Part shown: positions 8,787 through 17,123 of the stretch, piece by piece
Numbering within the stretch: the first letter of the stretch is position 1
Layout: each line of letters opens with the position of its first letter
NCBI RefSeq assembly: GCF_014644435.1
Contig: NZ_BMKR01000008.1
Location: 1-64,000 of the forward strand
From: Paenibacillus albidus
GTDB lineage: Bacteria; Bacillota; Bacilli; Paenibacillales; Paenibacillaceae
Length of the DNA: 64,000 nucleotides
Direction of reading: 5' to 3'
The notes under the pieces: model-generated
What the model saw: the letters and a program-made list of their open reading frames with translations, nothing else
Told to the model about the DNA's origin: nothing
Databases searched by the model: none
Program-made: the position numbers and the translations under genes

Positions 8787-11454
8787 CGATCTCCACCCCC
8801 ATAATTCGAGATACCGCGTCAATCACATCCTGCATTTCCTGGCGGACAGTTTCACGTATGTTCGCAATCGTCTTTTCATCTGCATTGCCTTGGATAGTAA
8901 TATTTATGGCCGGGGCGGTAAAATTGACCTTTGAACTTCCGACAGATCGGGCCGGAGCCGAATCCGGCGTGTATCCTCTGTTGTAGTCCTTGTTTTCCTC
9001 TGCTGTCAGGACGCGCTCTCCCTTATGCAGTTCGCCTATATACCCGTCAAACGGTACATTAGCAAGTCCGTTTGCGTGACTGCCGTCTACACCCACCCCC
9101 GAAGTGGCATCAGTAGTGGATACTGACACGTTTGCTGTTGTTTTGAAACCAAAAAAGCCCTTGATTCCGTCCACTATTCCCTTGACCTTTTCTTTCAAAC
9201 TTTCCGCCATACTCATGATCCCATCCATAAATCCCGTAATAATCTTTTTTCCGGTATCCCATAGGTTAATCCCGTCGAAGAACCCCGTTACATTACTCCA
9301 CATATTAGTCACGGCATTCCAAACATTGGTCCCGGCCGTCTTGATTCCGTTGACTATGCCATTCCAGATGTTTGTAATCTTATTCCACACTTGCGTCATT
9401 AGGGTTGATGTAGTGGATACCACATTGTTCCATGCACCGGTAATAGCATTCCAAACGGCGCTGACGGCCCCAGAAATAGTTCCAAGGATGGAATTCCAAA
9501 CGGAACCAAGCCAGTTCCATACACTTGTAAAAACAGCCGTAGTGGTGGAACTAATGGAGTTCCAAGCGCTTGTGATGGCTCCCCATATAGCCGATGCTAC
9601 GTTTGTTACGACAGTCATAATTCCGTTCCAGACGTTCTTCATCCAATTCCAAACTGCAGTAAAAACAGACACTGTTACGGCCTTGATCTTACTCCAATTG
9701 GCAATTATAAGCACCGCCAGACCGACAACAGCAGTTATTATCCATCCAATCGGACCCATAGCAACGACCCAGGCTGCAGCCATTCGAGCCGCGTGGATCA
9801 TACTTTGAATCCCCATCCATGCCCAACGACCCACAATCACAGCAGATTTAGCAATATATACTGCTGCTGATGATATCGCACTTCCAGTGGACATTGCCCA
9901 TCCCTTGATCATTTTAAAGCCAGCTACCAACGAACTATTGCCCATTATCCTAGTAGCTATGGTAGACCTTGCAGTCCAGATAGCATTGATTTTTTTTGCT
10001 GCGGTGTCGGCTAAAACCGCAGTTTTCAGTATCACAATCGCCGACGTTAATCCAACAACAACAGGAGTAAATCCTTCCCAGCTCATTACCTCGCTTGCCC
10101 CTTCAGATAGGGCCGAAGCAATATTTTGTAGAACTGGCCATAAGCTCACGGCGGCATTTAATAGCGTCGTCCCTAGCAACGTAACCACCGGCTCCATGCT
10201 CGTCCATAACTCCCGGCCTTTGGTCACCAAACTGCCAAAAACAGTTGCGGCCTGTGAGCCAAAGTCCTGTAAATATGGGATGGCCGCCTGAACCCAGCCA
10301 CTTACCTTTTCAATGGCCGCACCCAGGCCGTTACCGATAACCTCACCGAAGGCTGCAATTTCCCCCTGGTGTCCTGATATCCAAGAACCAAATTGATTGA
10401 GATAGGGTAACAGCTTTTGACCAATCGGAATCAGGATACCCGTTTCGACATGCCTTTTAAAATACTGCATGGAATCCCCGATGCTCGTAAAAGAATTGAA
10501 TAGGTTGGCCGCTGATCCTTTGCTTTTATCAAACCCTGTATTTACATCATCAAGTGCCGAAAAAGCCTTCACGCCAAGTTCCTCGAACATTGTCCCGAAC
10601 AGGCCGATACCGATGGTGTTTTGCTGCACCGGATCTTCGATGTCTGATATCATGGACACGATATCCCTAAATGACTGCCGGGCTGCTGGCCCACCGCTCG
10701 AAAAGGTCTGCATCATCTTATTGGCGTCCAAGCCGAGCGCCTTAAAGGACTCTTCAGCAGTCCCGCCCGCTTCTATAGATAAGATACTAAATTCATTCAT
10801 GGCATCCCCGAGAAGATCCGTATTCCTGGCCCCGGCCTTTAGGCCGTTTGTAAGGTATCCCATGGTATCTTCCATCGTAAAGCCCATACTCGAAAATGCC
10901 TGGGAATATTCATTTATGGAATCCAGCATATCGCCCTGGGTATTGGTCCCATTGTTCTGTCCCTGCGTCAACAAGTTAAAGGCTTCGGTACTGGTCACAC
11001 CAAAGTTTTTCATCGCTACGCTCACGCCAGCTATGGATTCCGTAACGTCTCCGTCAAACTTATTTGAGTAAAGCATTGCCTCACGTGAAGCACTTTCCAG
11101 CGAATCACCCGTCAGTCCTGTTGCCTTCGCCACCGCAGAGATAGAGTTACCCAGATCGGCCCAATCTTCGCCAAAATTCTGGTTATATAAGTTTTTGGAT
11201 ATTTCCCGTGTTTCGGCCATTTGATCCGTTGTTTGTCCGGTAGTGAGTTGTACATTTGACATTGCACTTTCGAATTTCGATGCAGCATCCAAGGCAGCAG
11301 CTCCAAGGCCAATCATAGCCGATCCACCAGCAGCTCCCAAGCCGATTACACCTTTAGTAAGTGTCTTGACCTTACTGTCCGCCTCATCCAGGCCGCCGCT
11401 ATTAAATTTAAACCCGACAGCGTACATTAAGGAGCCGATTATCCCGCCCGCCAT
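8773..11454 (-). CDS. Tail tape-measure protein
   Basis: An 893-residue protein that sets tail length and threads the tube before DNA ejection. The N-terminal region (about 40-330) has the conserved tape-measure pattern ('SAMSNVQLTTGQ', 'LTGDSLESASREAMLYSNKF'). Around residues 560-590 is a hydrophobic segment ('GPIGWIITAVVGLAVLII'). Then come at least five Trp-rich repeats of the form 'VWN.....W..I' spaced about 30 residues, likely reflecting the helical repeat. The C-terminus is charged. AGGAGG lies four bases before ATG 11454. The upstream chaperone genes are where expected. Confidence 0.9.
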   Translation of the reverse strand: MAGGIIGSLMYAVGFKFNSGGLDEADSKVKTLTKGVIGLGAAGGSAMIGLGAAALDAASKFESAMSNVQLTTGQTTDQMAETREISKNLYNQNFGEDWADLGNSISAVAKATGLTGDSLESASREAMLYSNKFDGDVTESIAGVSVAMKNFGVTSTEAFNLLTQGQNNGTNTQGDMLDSINEYSQAFSSMGFTMEDTMGYLTNGLKAGARNTDLLGDAMNEFSILSIEAGGTAEESFKALGLDANKMMQTFSSGGPAARQSFRDIVSMISDIEDPVQQNTIGIGLFGTMFEELGVKAFSALDDVNTGFDKSKGSAANLFNSFTSIGDSMQYFKRHVETGILIPIGQKLLPYLNQFGSWISGHQGEIAAFGEVIGNGLGAAIEKVSGWVQAAIPYLQDFGSQAATVFGSLVTKGRELWTSMEPVVTLLGTTLLNAAVSLWPVLQNIASALSEGASEVMSWEGFTPVVVGLTSAIVILKTAVLADTAAKKINAIWTARSTIATRIMGNSSLVAGFKMIKGWAMSTGSAISSAAVYIAKSAVIVGRWAWMGIQSMIHAARMAAAWVVAMGPIGWIITAVVGLAVLIIANWSKIKAVTVSVFTAVWNWMKNVWNGIMTVVTNVASAIWGAITSAWNSISSTTTAVFTSVWNWLGSVWNSILGTISGAVSAVWNAITGAWNNVVSTTSTLMTQVWNKITNIWNGIVNGIKTAGTNVWNAVTNMWSNVTGFFDGINLWDTGKKIITGFMDGIMSMAESLKEKVKGIVDGIKGFFGFKTTANVSVSTTDATSGVGVDGSHANGLANVPFDGYIGELHKGERVLTAEENKDYNRGYTPDSAPARSVGSSKVNFTAPAINITIQGNADEKTIANIRETVRQEMQDVIDAVSRIMGVEIVGAN

Positions 11455-11499
11455 ATAACCTCCTTTCTGAACAAAAATAGACGCCAAGAAGGACGTCCA

Positions 11500-11682
11500 C
11501 TATTTTCTGTTCAACTTATTCTGCTGCTCAATATGGATATCCAAGGCAGCATTGGCTTCGGCCAAGTCGTCCTGATCCATGTTATCCAGTTCAGTATAAG
11601 TGATGCCCATATCAGATAGAAGCAGCCGCCACATTGACCAATTCTCTTTAGCCCGCCGCGTTGCTTCTGCCCTACTTATCAT
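11500..11682 (-). CDS. Small downstream tail-assembly protein (gpT-like position)
   Basis: A 60-residue helical protein ('SRAEATRRAKENWSMWRLLLSDMGITYTELDNMD...'). It lies between the tail-assembly chaperone and the tape measure, the slot in which many phages make the second chaperone part by frameshifting. Here AGGA lies about 9-10 bases before ATG 11682, so independent re-initiation is the simpler reading. An earlier ATG at 11691 has almost no spacer. It overlaps the upstream gene by 11 bases in another frame. Confidence 0.6.
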   Translation of the reverse strand: MISRAEATRRAKENWSMWRLLLSDMGITYTELDNMDQDDLAEANAALDIHIEQQNKLNRK

Positions 11683-11980
11683 CGACTTCATCTTCCTGTT
11701 CTACATCGCCAGGGTCAGGGGTTCCGGTAATAAAGAAATATGCTTTATTGGCTACCTCTACCATTTCCTTGTATTCTTCAAAGTCGTCAATGCCCATTTT
11801 GGGCATTACGACCACATGTTTGAACATCTCTTCACAGATTCTTTCCTCGGAATTGACGCCGTGCTTATTCTTAATACGGTCATTAATGCGGGTCACGTTT
11901 CGGACGCCAGGGTGTTGCAAAGTATATTTTCCACCGGATTTTGTGGTGATCTCTTTTTGTTTAAAATTAGTATTAGCCAT
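11672..11980 (-). CDS. Tail assembly chaperone (XkdN/gpG-like)
   Basis: A 102-residue protein with a basic N-terminus ('KQKEITTKSGGKYTLQHPGVR'), a helical middle and a very acidic end (DVEQEDEVDDK). Length, acidic tail and place between the tail tube and the tape measure fit the chaperone that holds the tape measure during tail assembly. AAGGGG is found about 9 bases before the ATG. Confidence 0.65.
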   Translation of the reverse strand: MANTNFKQKEITTKSGGKYTLQHPGVRNVTRINDRIKNKHGVNSEERICEEMFKHVVVMPKMGIDDFEEYKEMVEVANKAYFFITGTPDPGDVEQEDEVDDK

Positions 11981-12009
11981 GGATATAGGCCCCTTTCAGG
12001 TTTTATATT

Positions 12010-12408
12010 TTAGTTCATACTCAGGTCAAGGCATTGGAATTCGTAAGATCGGTCCCCAGCTTCGCTGCCATATTCACGGTCTGCAGGTTTTTTTATATAT
12101 GCCTGCGTCGCTGTATTGGTTTCCTTCGGCGTTCCAGAGAAAACGACGGATACTGGAACAATCTTTTGACTATTCGCAAGACTGTCCAAATAGGGTACCT
12201 GCGGGCTGGTACTTTGAAGGGTAATCGTAACCGTTCCCAACGGATTATTCACCTTGGACCGAACGACGTCACCCTGTGCCCCTACCTTTGTGCTGTAACC
12301 TTCTTCGTCTTTGGCCACCGTAACCAAATCCTCTGCGAAGCCTGTTAAAAAAACGCCTCCCACAATTACAGAGACGTCCATTGCATCATATGTTTTTGCT
12401 TCTGACAC
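12010..12408 (-). CDS. Tail tube protein (DUF3277 family)
   Basis: A 132-residue protein. The pattern 'YDAMDVSVIVGGVFLTGFAEDLVTVAKDEE' followed by 'GTVTITLQSTSPQV' and C-terminal 'YEFQCLDLSMN' fits the DUF3277 tube family. These assemble into the inner tube surrounded by the sheath encoded just upstream. Start is GTG 12408 with AGGAGGG before it. Tube after sheath is the standard order. Confidence 0.8.
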   Translation of the reverse strand: MSEAKTYDAMDVSVIVGGVFLTGFAEDLVTVAKDEEGYSTKVGAQGDVVRSKVNNPLGTVTITLQSTSPQVPYLDSLANSQKIVPVSVVFSGTPKETNTATQAYIKKPADREYGSEAGDRSYEFQCLDLSMN

Positions 12409-12419
12409 TCGAATCCCTC

Positions 12420-13442
12420 CTATGCGAATTTAATGGTGCCACGAATAACGGCGGTATGGACAGCCCCGGCAATGACAAAATCAAATTGTCCATCCGGGTA
12501 ATTACGAGCTGCAATCTGCGCTGGGTCCACCTGAGAACGCGGTGGAAACGTCGTATTATACAACGGTACTCCATTTTCATTAGCAGCAATCATTCCGTTG
12601 AGAAAGGCCCGCTGAAGGACTGTCCGAACCGCGCTCTCTATCTGAGCGATGCCTCGGTTGTCATATGGAATTTTGCTTTTCATGGCCTGGGCTTGGTTGA
12701 ACAGATCCTGCACGGCAAACTGAATGGAATACACGATGTAGTCCTGGCTATGAACAAAGTCAATAAACTCCCCGCTGACTGCCCGGCCGTCACTGGTGAC
12801 GTTGGTCCCGGCTCTGGTTACATAGGTATTAGCCCCCAGCCCATGAATTGCATTAAGCTCTGTGGTATCAATATCCATCGGCGCGATACCGACCAGCGTC
12901 CAGCCCTTCCAAGTCACTGATCCTGGCGGCAGACTACCGACAGCACCAACCCAAGACGCTTCGGGGTAATTGGTTACGGTAGTGTGGTATAAAACCTCCG
13001 TCCTGACATAGCCCTTGGCCTTGATGGTCGCCAAATCCTCTTTGCTGCTGGTTCGGGCGAAAAATTGGCGTGTCTTATTGGCTTCCACTGCATCACCGAT
13101 AGCAATCAAGTCCGCTACCGCTGTTGATGTGGTTAAAAGGAAATGCCAGTCTTTGAGAAACAAGGACGGCAGCATATCCTCCAGTGTAACCGGCGTTGTT
13201 CCAGTCTTACGGGACACAATTGCCACCTCTGCAGGCGGGTTTTCCTGAGCGAAAAGTGCAAAGGCAACTTTATATTCCTCCGTTGACGCAGCATAATCCG
13301 CCCGTACCGCGTCTAAGTCCGCGTAATTTTTGAAGTCTTTTCCGGCTGCACTGGCCCCGAGAATCAAGGGTTTACCGAATCCGCCAAGAATCGGCGTCGG
13401 CTTTTGGACGGAAATAGTTACTGTAACGTCGCTAATGCTCAA
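12420..13442 (-). CDS. Contractile tail sheath protein (DUF3383 family)
   Basis: A 340-residue sheath subunit; its presence is the main evidence for a myovirus-type tail. N-terminal 'VTVTISVQKPTPILGGFGKPLIL', the 'Y.DLDAVRADYA..TEEYK.A..LFAQENPP..V.I' stretch and the C-terminal 'NYPDGQFDFVIAGAVHTAVI' fit DUF3383 proteins. Translation starts at TTG 13442, seven bases after AAAGGAG. It overlaps the neck-terminator gene by 11 bases. Confidence 0.85.
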   Translation of the reverse strand: MSISDVTVTISVQKPTPILGGFGKPLILGASAAGKDFKNYADLDAVRADYAASTEEYKVAFALFAQENPPAEVAIVSRKTGTTPVTLEDMLPSLFLKDWHFLLTTSTAVADLIAIGDAVEANKTRQFFARTSSKEDLATIKAKGYVRTEVLYHTTVTNYPEASWVGAVGSLPPGSVTWKGWTLVGIAPMDIDTTELNAIHGLGANTYVTRAGTNVTSDGRAVSGEFIDFVHSQDYIVYSIQFAVQDLFNQAQAMKSKIPYDNRGIAQIESAVRTVLQRAFLNGMIAANENGVPLYNTTFPPRSQVDPAQIAARNYPDGQFDFVIAGAVHTAVIRGTIKFA

Positions 13443-13929
13443 TTAAATCACTCCTTTGTATTGGTGCTGTCTCGATCCAGCCGGACAGGTCTGTAATCAC
13501 AACGTCGGTGGCGCGGAAATCAACATCAAAGCCCTGCCGTCGCTCCCACTCTTCACCGATGTTAATGTCTCGGCTCTGAATTTCTCCGATCTCGGTAACA
13601 ATGACGTCCAGTGTGTCCTTCAATAGCTCCCGGCCTGTTGTCTTAAACCAGTCACGGGCGCGCATGGCGTTTTCTACGCTGTCCTCCGTCAAATCGGCAT
13701 ACGAATTAAAAGAGACGGTAAATGTCACCGTCTCCCGCCTGTATTCTTTGCTATTTTGTTGTGTAATGACTGGCTGCCCCGTAGCCCCTCCAAAACCATC
13801 CGGAAAGTCATAGGTCAAGAAGCTACCGACTGGCATTTTACCGCCGCCGTTCATCTCTATCACCGGCATATTTAGCGCTGCCTTAAGGCCGCGGGCTATC
13901 GCTGACCGAATCGCTTTAAACGGGAGCAT
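13432..13929 (-). CDS. Neck/tail terminator-like protein (LIC_12616/gp12-like)
   Basis: A protein of about 165 residues. The pattern 'RSAIARGLKAALNMPVIEMN', '..YDFPDGFGG..GQPVI', and 'FTVSFNSYADLTEDSVENAMRARDWF' matches the domain of phage neck-terminator proteins that cap the tail. ATG 13929 follows AAGGTGG by 7 bases; the ATG-proximal extension to 13965 lacks such a site. It lies between the head-closure and sheath genes, as expected. Confidence 0.65.
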   Translation of the reverse strand: MLPFKAIRSAIARGLKAALNMPVIEMNGGGKMPVGSFLTYDFPDGFGGATGQPVITQQNSKEYRRETVTFTVSFNSYADLTEDSVENAMRARDWFKTTGRELLKDTLDVIVTEIGEIQSRDINIGEEWERRQGFDVDFRATDVVITDLSGWIETAPIQRSDLIEH

Positions 13930-14266
13930 TGGCAACCACCTTTCGGAGCAGATATTGATTAACATCGCTGTATTCTCGCTCCGTCTCCTCTGCCACTCGG
14001 TACTGTACGTCTCCGTGGTCGATCATATCCCCTGTATTGTGGCTGCTGACCGTGTAAAGCATCCGGTCTGACTCTGTGTAATCCCCGCCTTCCGCAGCCC
14101 GGAGGCGGGCGCTCAGAGGCTGTACACTGCCGCGAAGGGAAACACGTATGGTTTGGCCTTCCCTCCAAACACCGTCTTCGTCGTACTCACCGCCTGATTC
14201 CTCCCGTAGCAGTGTATAAGGAACAAAATATTTACGGACAACGCCCGCAAACCGGAATCCCCTCAT
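13916..14266 (-). CDS. Head-closure/neck protein
   Basis: A 116-residue protein with beta-rich central region ('ESGGEYDEDGVWREGQTIRVSLRGSVQPLSARLRAAEGG'), which is the pattern of small head-closure or head-tail joining proteins encoded two genes after the capsid gene. Function follows mainly from gene order (capsid, connector, Mu-gpG-like, this gene, terminator). Overlaps the next gene by 14 bases. Confidence 0.6.
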   Translation of the reverse strand: MRGFRFAGVVRKYFVPYTLLREESGGEYDEDGVWREGQTIRVSLRGSVQPLSARLRAAEGGDYTESDRMLYTVSSHNTGDMIDHGDVQYRVAEETEREYSDVNQYLLRKVVANAPV

Positions 14267-14268
14267 GC

Positions 14269-14745
14269 TTACTGCCCCCTCGGCACAATGTCATAGGTCA
14301 GCGAATCTTTCAATTCGTCCTCCCGGTGCAGTAGCTTCCGGGAGCCGGTCTTTCCTGCGGCATATCGGGCCGATAACGGCGGCTGCTTGATCCGCTCAAA
14401 ATTCTTCTTCATCCGGTCTAATCCGGTTTCTCCAATTTCCACAAAAAGAGAATCCACTGACTTACGCCCGTGGGCAATCTCCGTCACCCCGGCCCGCACC
14501 AACTTGCCAATCGGGGCTTGCCCCTTTTTTTTGCCGGTACCGATAAAGGAACGCGCCGGAATGTTCATCTTGACGCTGCCGTATTCGTTGACGCCCGCGA
14601 CCATAGCCAGCTCGGCATCCCCCTGCATACCGATTCGTATCTTTTGCTCAGTCAAGGGTCGCAGCCGCTCGGCCAGCAATTGCAGATTATCCTCGCCGGT
14701 CACCTGTACACCTACCCGCCGCGCTCGGCTTCTTTGGCTTGCCAT
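14269..14745 (-). CDS. Tail completion / HK97 gp10- or Mu gpG-like protein
   Basis: A basic 158-residue protein. 'KIRIGMQGDAELAMVAGVNEYG....NIPARSFI' is the hallmark of virion-morphogenesis and HK97 gp10-type proteins that join tail to head (the 'E.G.....IPARPF' motif). Start at ATG 14745 is preceded by GGGAGG; it overlaps the stop codon of the connector gene by one base. Confidence 0.75.
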   Translation of the reverse strand: MASQRSRARRVGVQVTGEDNLQLLAERLRPLTEQKIRIGMQGDAELAMVAGVNEYGSVKMNIPARSFIGTGKKKGQAPIGKLVRAGVTEIAHGRKSVDSLFVEIGETGLDRMKKNFERIKQPPLSARYAAGKTGSRKLLHREDELKDSLTYDIVPRGQ

Positions 14746-15296
14746 TACACCCACCTCCCAACATAAGGCGATATGAGGGATACTACCGTTGGCGGCAACC
14801 CTTCACCGTCTGCGCTGTAGTTGACCGAGATATCACCCACCCGCTCCGCTGTCACTCCAGGTGTACGGAGCATCCATTGGGCATGGAAGATACAAGCCAG
14901 CTCCAGCACTTCCGGCAGTGTGCGGGGTTTTTCCGTAGTCGCATCGCAAGGCAGCACATAACCGGCGGTATACGTCACCTTGATATTGTGTTCTCCCGCA
15001 GGCCAGCCGGAAGGGCAGAAGATTCGCCCTTCCTCCAGGAGCTCATACTCGCCTACAGGCTTTCCGGGAATAACCACTTCTTCAATACTCTCCACCGGAT
15101 AGTTCCGCAGGTTGATAAATGAGGAACGGGAATTCCCGCTATGCCGCTCACTATAACTCTGCAGTTTGAATGAGCGTTTGCAGTAGTTTTCAATGACCTG
15201 GGAAGATGCTGCAATTTGTATCTGCAGCACCTCTTGTTCAATTGAATCCCCTTGAACACCCATTGCCTTCTGTAGACGATCTACTGTTGTCAGCAT
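14745..15296 (-). CDS. Head-tail connector protein (gp6/YqbG-like)
   Basis: A 183-residue protein. The N-terminal 'LTTVDRLQKAMGVQGDSIEQEVLQIQIAASSQVIENYCKR'-type helical segment and 'YTAGYVLPCDATTEKPRTLPEVLELACI' later match gp6-like adaptors, which form a ring below the portal. It starts at an ATG that overlaps the capsid stop codon (TAATG), indicating coupled translation. Confidence 0.75.
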   Translation of the reverse strand: MLTTVDRLQKAMGVQGDSIEQEVLQIQIAASSQVIENYCKRSFKLQSYSERHSGNSRSSFINLRNYPVESIEEVVIPGKPVGEYELLEEGRIFCPSGWPAGEHNIKVTYTAGYVLPCDATTEKPRTLPEVLELACIFHAQWMLRTPGVTAERVGDISVNYSADGEGLPPTVVSLISPYVGRWV

Positions 15297-16471
15297 TAGG
15301 CGCCGGAGCCGGAAATGGTCAGCTCACCGTAGACAAATGCGTCTTCATCGAAGCTCTGCACATCCTCGCGGCAGATGGCGCGTACATCGGTTGAATTCCG
15401 GCCAAATGCTTTACCGCCGACATTTGTGGAAGCAATAGAATATTGTTGACGGTCAAACAGCACAATCGCTTCCTTCAAGTCCCCGATAATCATAGGAGCC
15501 TTTTTCACGGTTGTGCCGGTTGTCGGCAGCCAACGATTACCAATTACGACAACCGGCTTGCCGAATAACATGTTTTGGGTAGGCATGGTTGGATTAGGCT
15601 GCAGCAATGGGCGTCCTTGACCATCTTTTTGCAAATCCAAGTAATTAAATCCGTCTTGGTTCGTCAGAATGATAGAACTCAGATTGATAGATGGGTCCAA
15701 GGTGACATTTAAAATAGTTTTGATACCGTCGATATCTGCAATAGCTACTTTGGTTTTCAAATTCAGCACAGCTAAGATCAACTTATTGCGAGTAACCACA
15801 CACTTTTTAGAGATCCATTTGGAGATATACTCCATCAAGTTTTGATCCGTGTCTTGCAGCAAAGAATTGGAGATGGGAAGAATGCCGCCGCGATCTTTAA
15901 TTGCATAAGAAATGGACTTGAATTTCGGATTATCCATGTCGTCCAGGTCCGTCAATTCGGTGATTTCCGCAAACTCAGTAATATCAGCATACTTTTCAAT
16001 GACGCGGGAGCCTGAACGCGTGGAAACCGGCTCCACTGTCACATAAGGTTCCAGAGAAGCATACTGCCGCTTCAATTCATTGATTTTTGTACTAATATCC
16101 TGCGGTACAACAAGCCCCCCATCTTCTCCGACCGCCCCTTGCATGCCCGCACGCATTTCCTCAATCGCTTCGTCTACCAATGCCCGCTCCGAAGCATTCA
16201 GAGGCTTTTTACGCAATTCTTTCAGGAATGCGCTGCGATACTGTACTTCTTTGTCCAGTTTTTGCTCACGCTGTTCAGGTTCTGCAGGAACAGCGTCTCC
16301 AGGAGTGTCCAAATCCCGCATTTCAACCATTAAATCAATCTGCGCCCGCAGCTCTTTTGCTGCATCCTTTGCCGTCCGCGCTTCATCAAGCTTGCCGCTT
16401 TCCATGAGTGACCGGGCTTCTTCCAACTTTGCCGCCAGTCTCTGGCGTAATTCGCGTTCTTTCGGGTCCAT
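15296..16471 (-). CDS. Major capsid protein (HK97 fold)
   Basis: A 391-residue shell subunit. Residues 1-95 form a charged coiled coil, the scaffold-like delta domain removed by the prohead protease. The rest has HK97 features: 'GEDGGLVVPQDISTKINELKRQYASL', 'PISNSLLQDTDQNLMEYISKWISKK', and 'FGRNSTDVRAICREDVQ' near the end. GGAGG lies 6 bases before ATG 16471. The order portal, protease, capsid is standard for HK97-like heads. Confidence 0.93.
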   Translation of the reverse strand: MDPKERELRQRLAAKLEEARSLMESGKLDEARTAKDAAKELRAQIDLMVEMRDLDTPGDAVPAEPEQREQKLDKEVQYRSAFLKELRKKPLNASERALVDEAIEEMRAGMQGAVGEDGGLVVPQDISTKINELKRQYASLEPYVTVEPVSTRSGSRVIEKYADITEFAEITELTDLDDMDNPKFKSISYAIKDRGGILPISNSLLQDTDQNLMEYISKWISKKCVVTRNKLILAVLNLKTKVAIADIDGIKTILNVTLDPSINLSSIILTNQDGFNYLDLQKDGQGRPLLQPNPTMPTQNMLFGKPVVVIGNRWLPTTGTTVKKAPMIIGDLKEAIVLFDRQQYSIASTNVGGKAFGRNSTDVRAICREDVQSFDEDAFVYGELTISGSGA

Positions 16472-16515
16472 ATTGTACCTCCATTGGGTTTTTTGGCAAA
16501 ACAAAAATCGACTTA

Positions 16516-17115
16516 TTAGCCAAGAGCCAACAGGTCGATTTCGAGCAATAGCTTTTCTTTTTCAATTTTCCGCTGTTCTTTGGACGTAATGCCCAGCTGA
16601 TCAATGCTGCGCTGACTCACTTCGCTATCTTCGTAAGCCGGGAACGGCGTAGGGGAAACTTCAAACAAATTCACATCAAGCAAAGTGCGTTCGTACACGT
16701 CTTCTTCCTTGAGATACTGCCAAGCGTCGCTACGTACATAAAAGCCGAAGCTCACTCCGTCAACATCCCCGCGCTGTACAGATTCAAAGGCATCATTGCC
16801 CCATGTATTGTTAGGCAAGTCAATTTCAAATGATAGGCCCACATCATCTTCCAGCAATCGCAGCGTCCCCGGCTTTGTCGATCCGAGAACAAAGTCACTG
16901 CGATGATTCCAGAAGGCTTTGATCACGTTCTCCTGCAGGCTGCGGGAGAATGCCCCTGCGGCTACACGCTCGTAGAACTCGCCCCAAATCAATTGGCTGC
17001 GCTGGTTAAACTTGACGACATAGCCACCGATGGTCTGAGTCTTACCGTCTCCCTCACCCTCTGCACTGCGCACTTCAATTTTAACAGGCAAGTAGCGAAT
17101 AACCTTTTCACTCAT
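16516..17115 (-). CDS. HK97-type prohead protease
   Basis: A 199-residue serine protease that matures the prohead by cutting the capsid delta domain. Conserved catalytic features are seen: His in 'FWNHRSDFVLGSTK' (about residue 70) and Ser in 'GDVDGVSFGFYV' (about residue 120), as in the herpesvirus-like protease fold. ATG 17115 has AAGGGGGG eleven bases upstream; a GTG 12 bases earlier has no usable spacer. Confidence 0.9.
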   Translation of the reverse strand: MSEKVIRYLPVKIEVRSAEGEGDGKTQTIGGYVVKFNQRSQLIWGEFYERVAAGAFSRSLQENVIKAFWNHRSDFVLGSTKPGTLRLLEDDVGLSFEIDLPNNTWGNDAFESVQRGDVDGVSFGFYVRSDAWQYLKEEDVYERTLLDVNLFEVSPTPFPAYEDSEVSQRSIDQLGITSKEQRKIEKEKLLLEIDLLALG

Positions 17116-17123
17116 TGTTGTTG

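Noticed and set aside
11672-11703. Programmed -1 frameshift between the tail chaperone genes
   Set aside because: No slippery heptamer in the short shared window, and the downstream gene has its own start signal; kept only as a question in the findings.
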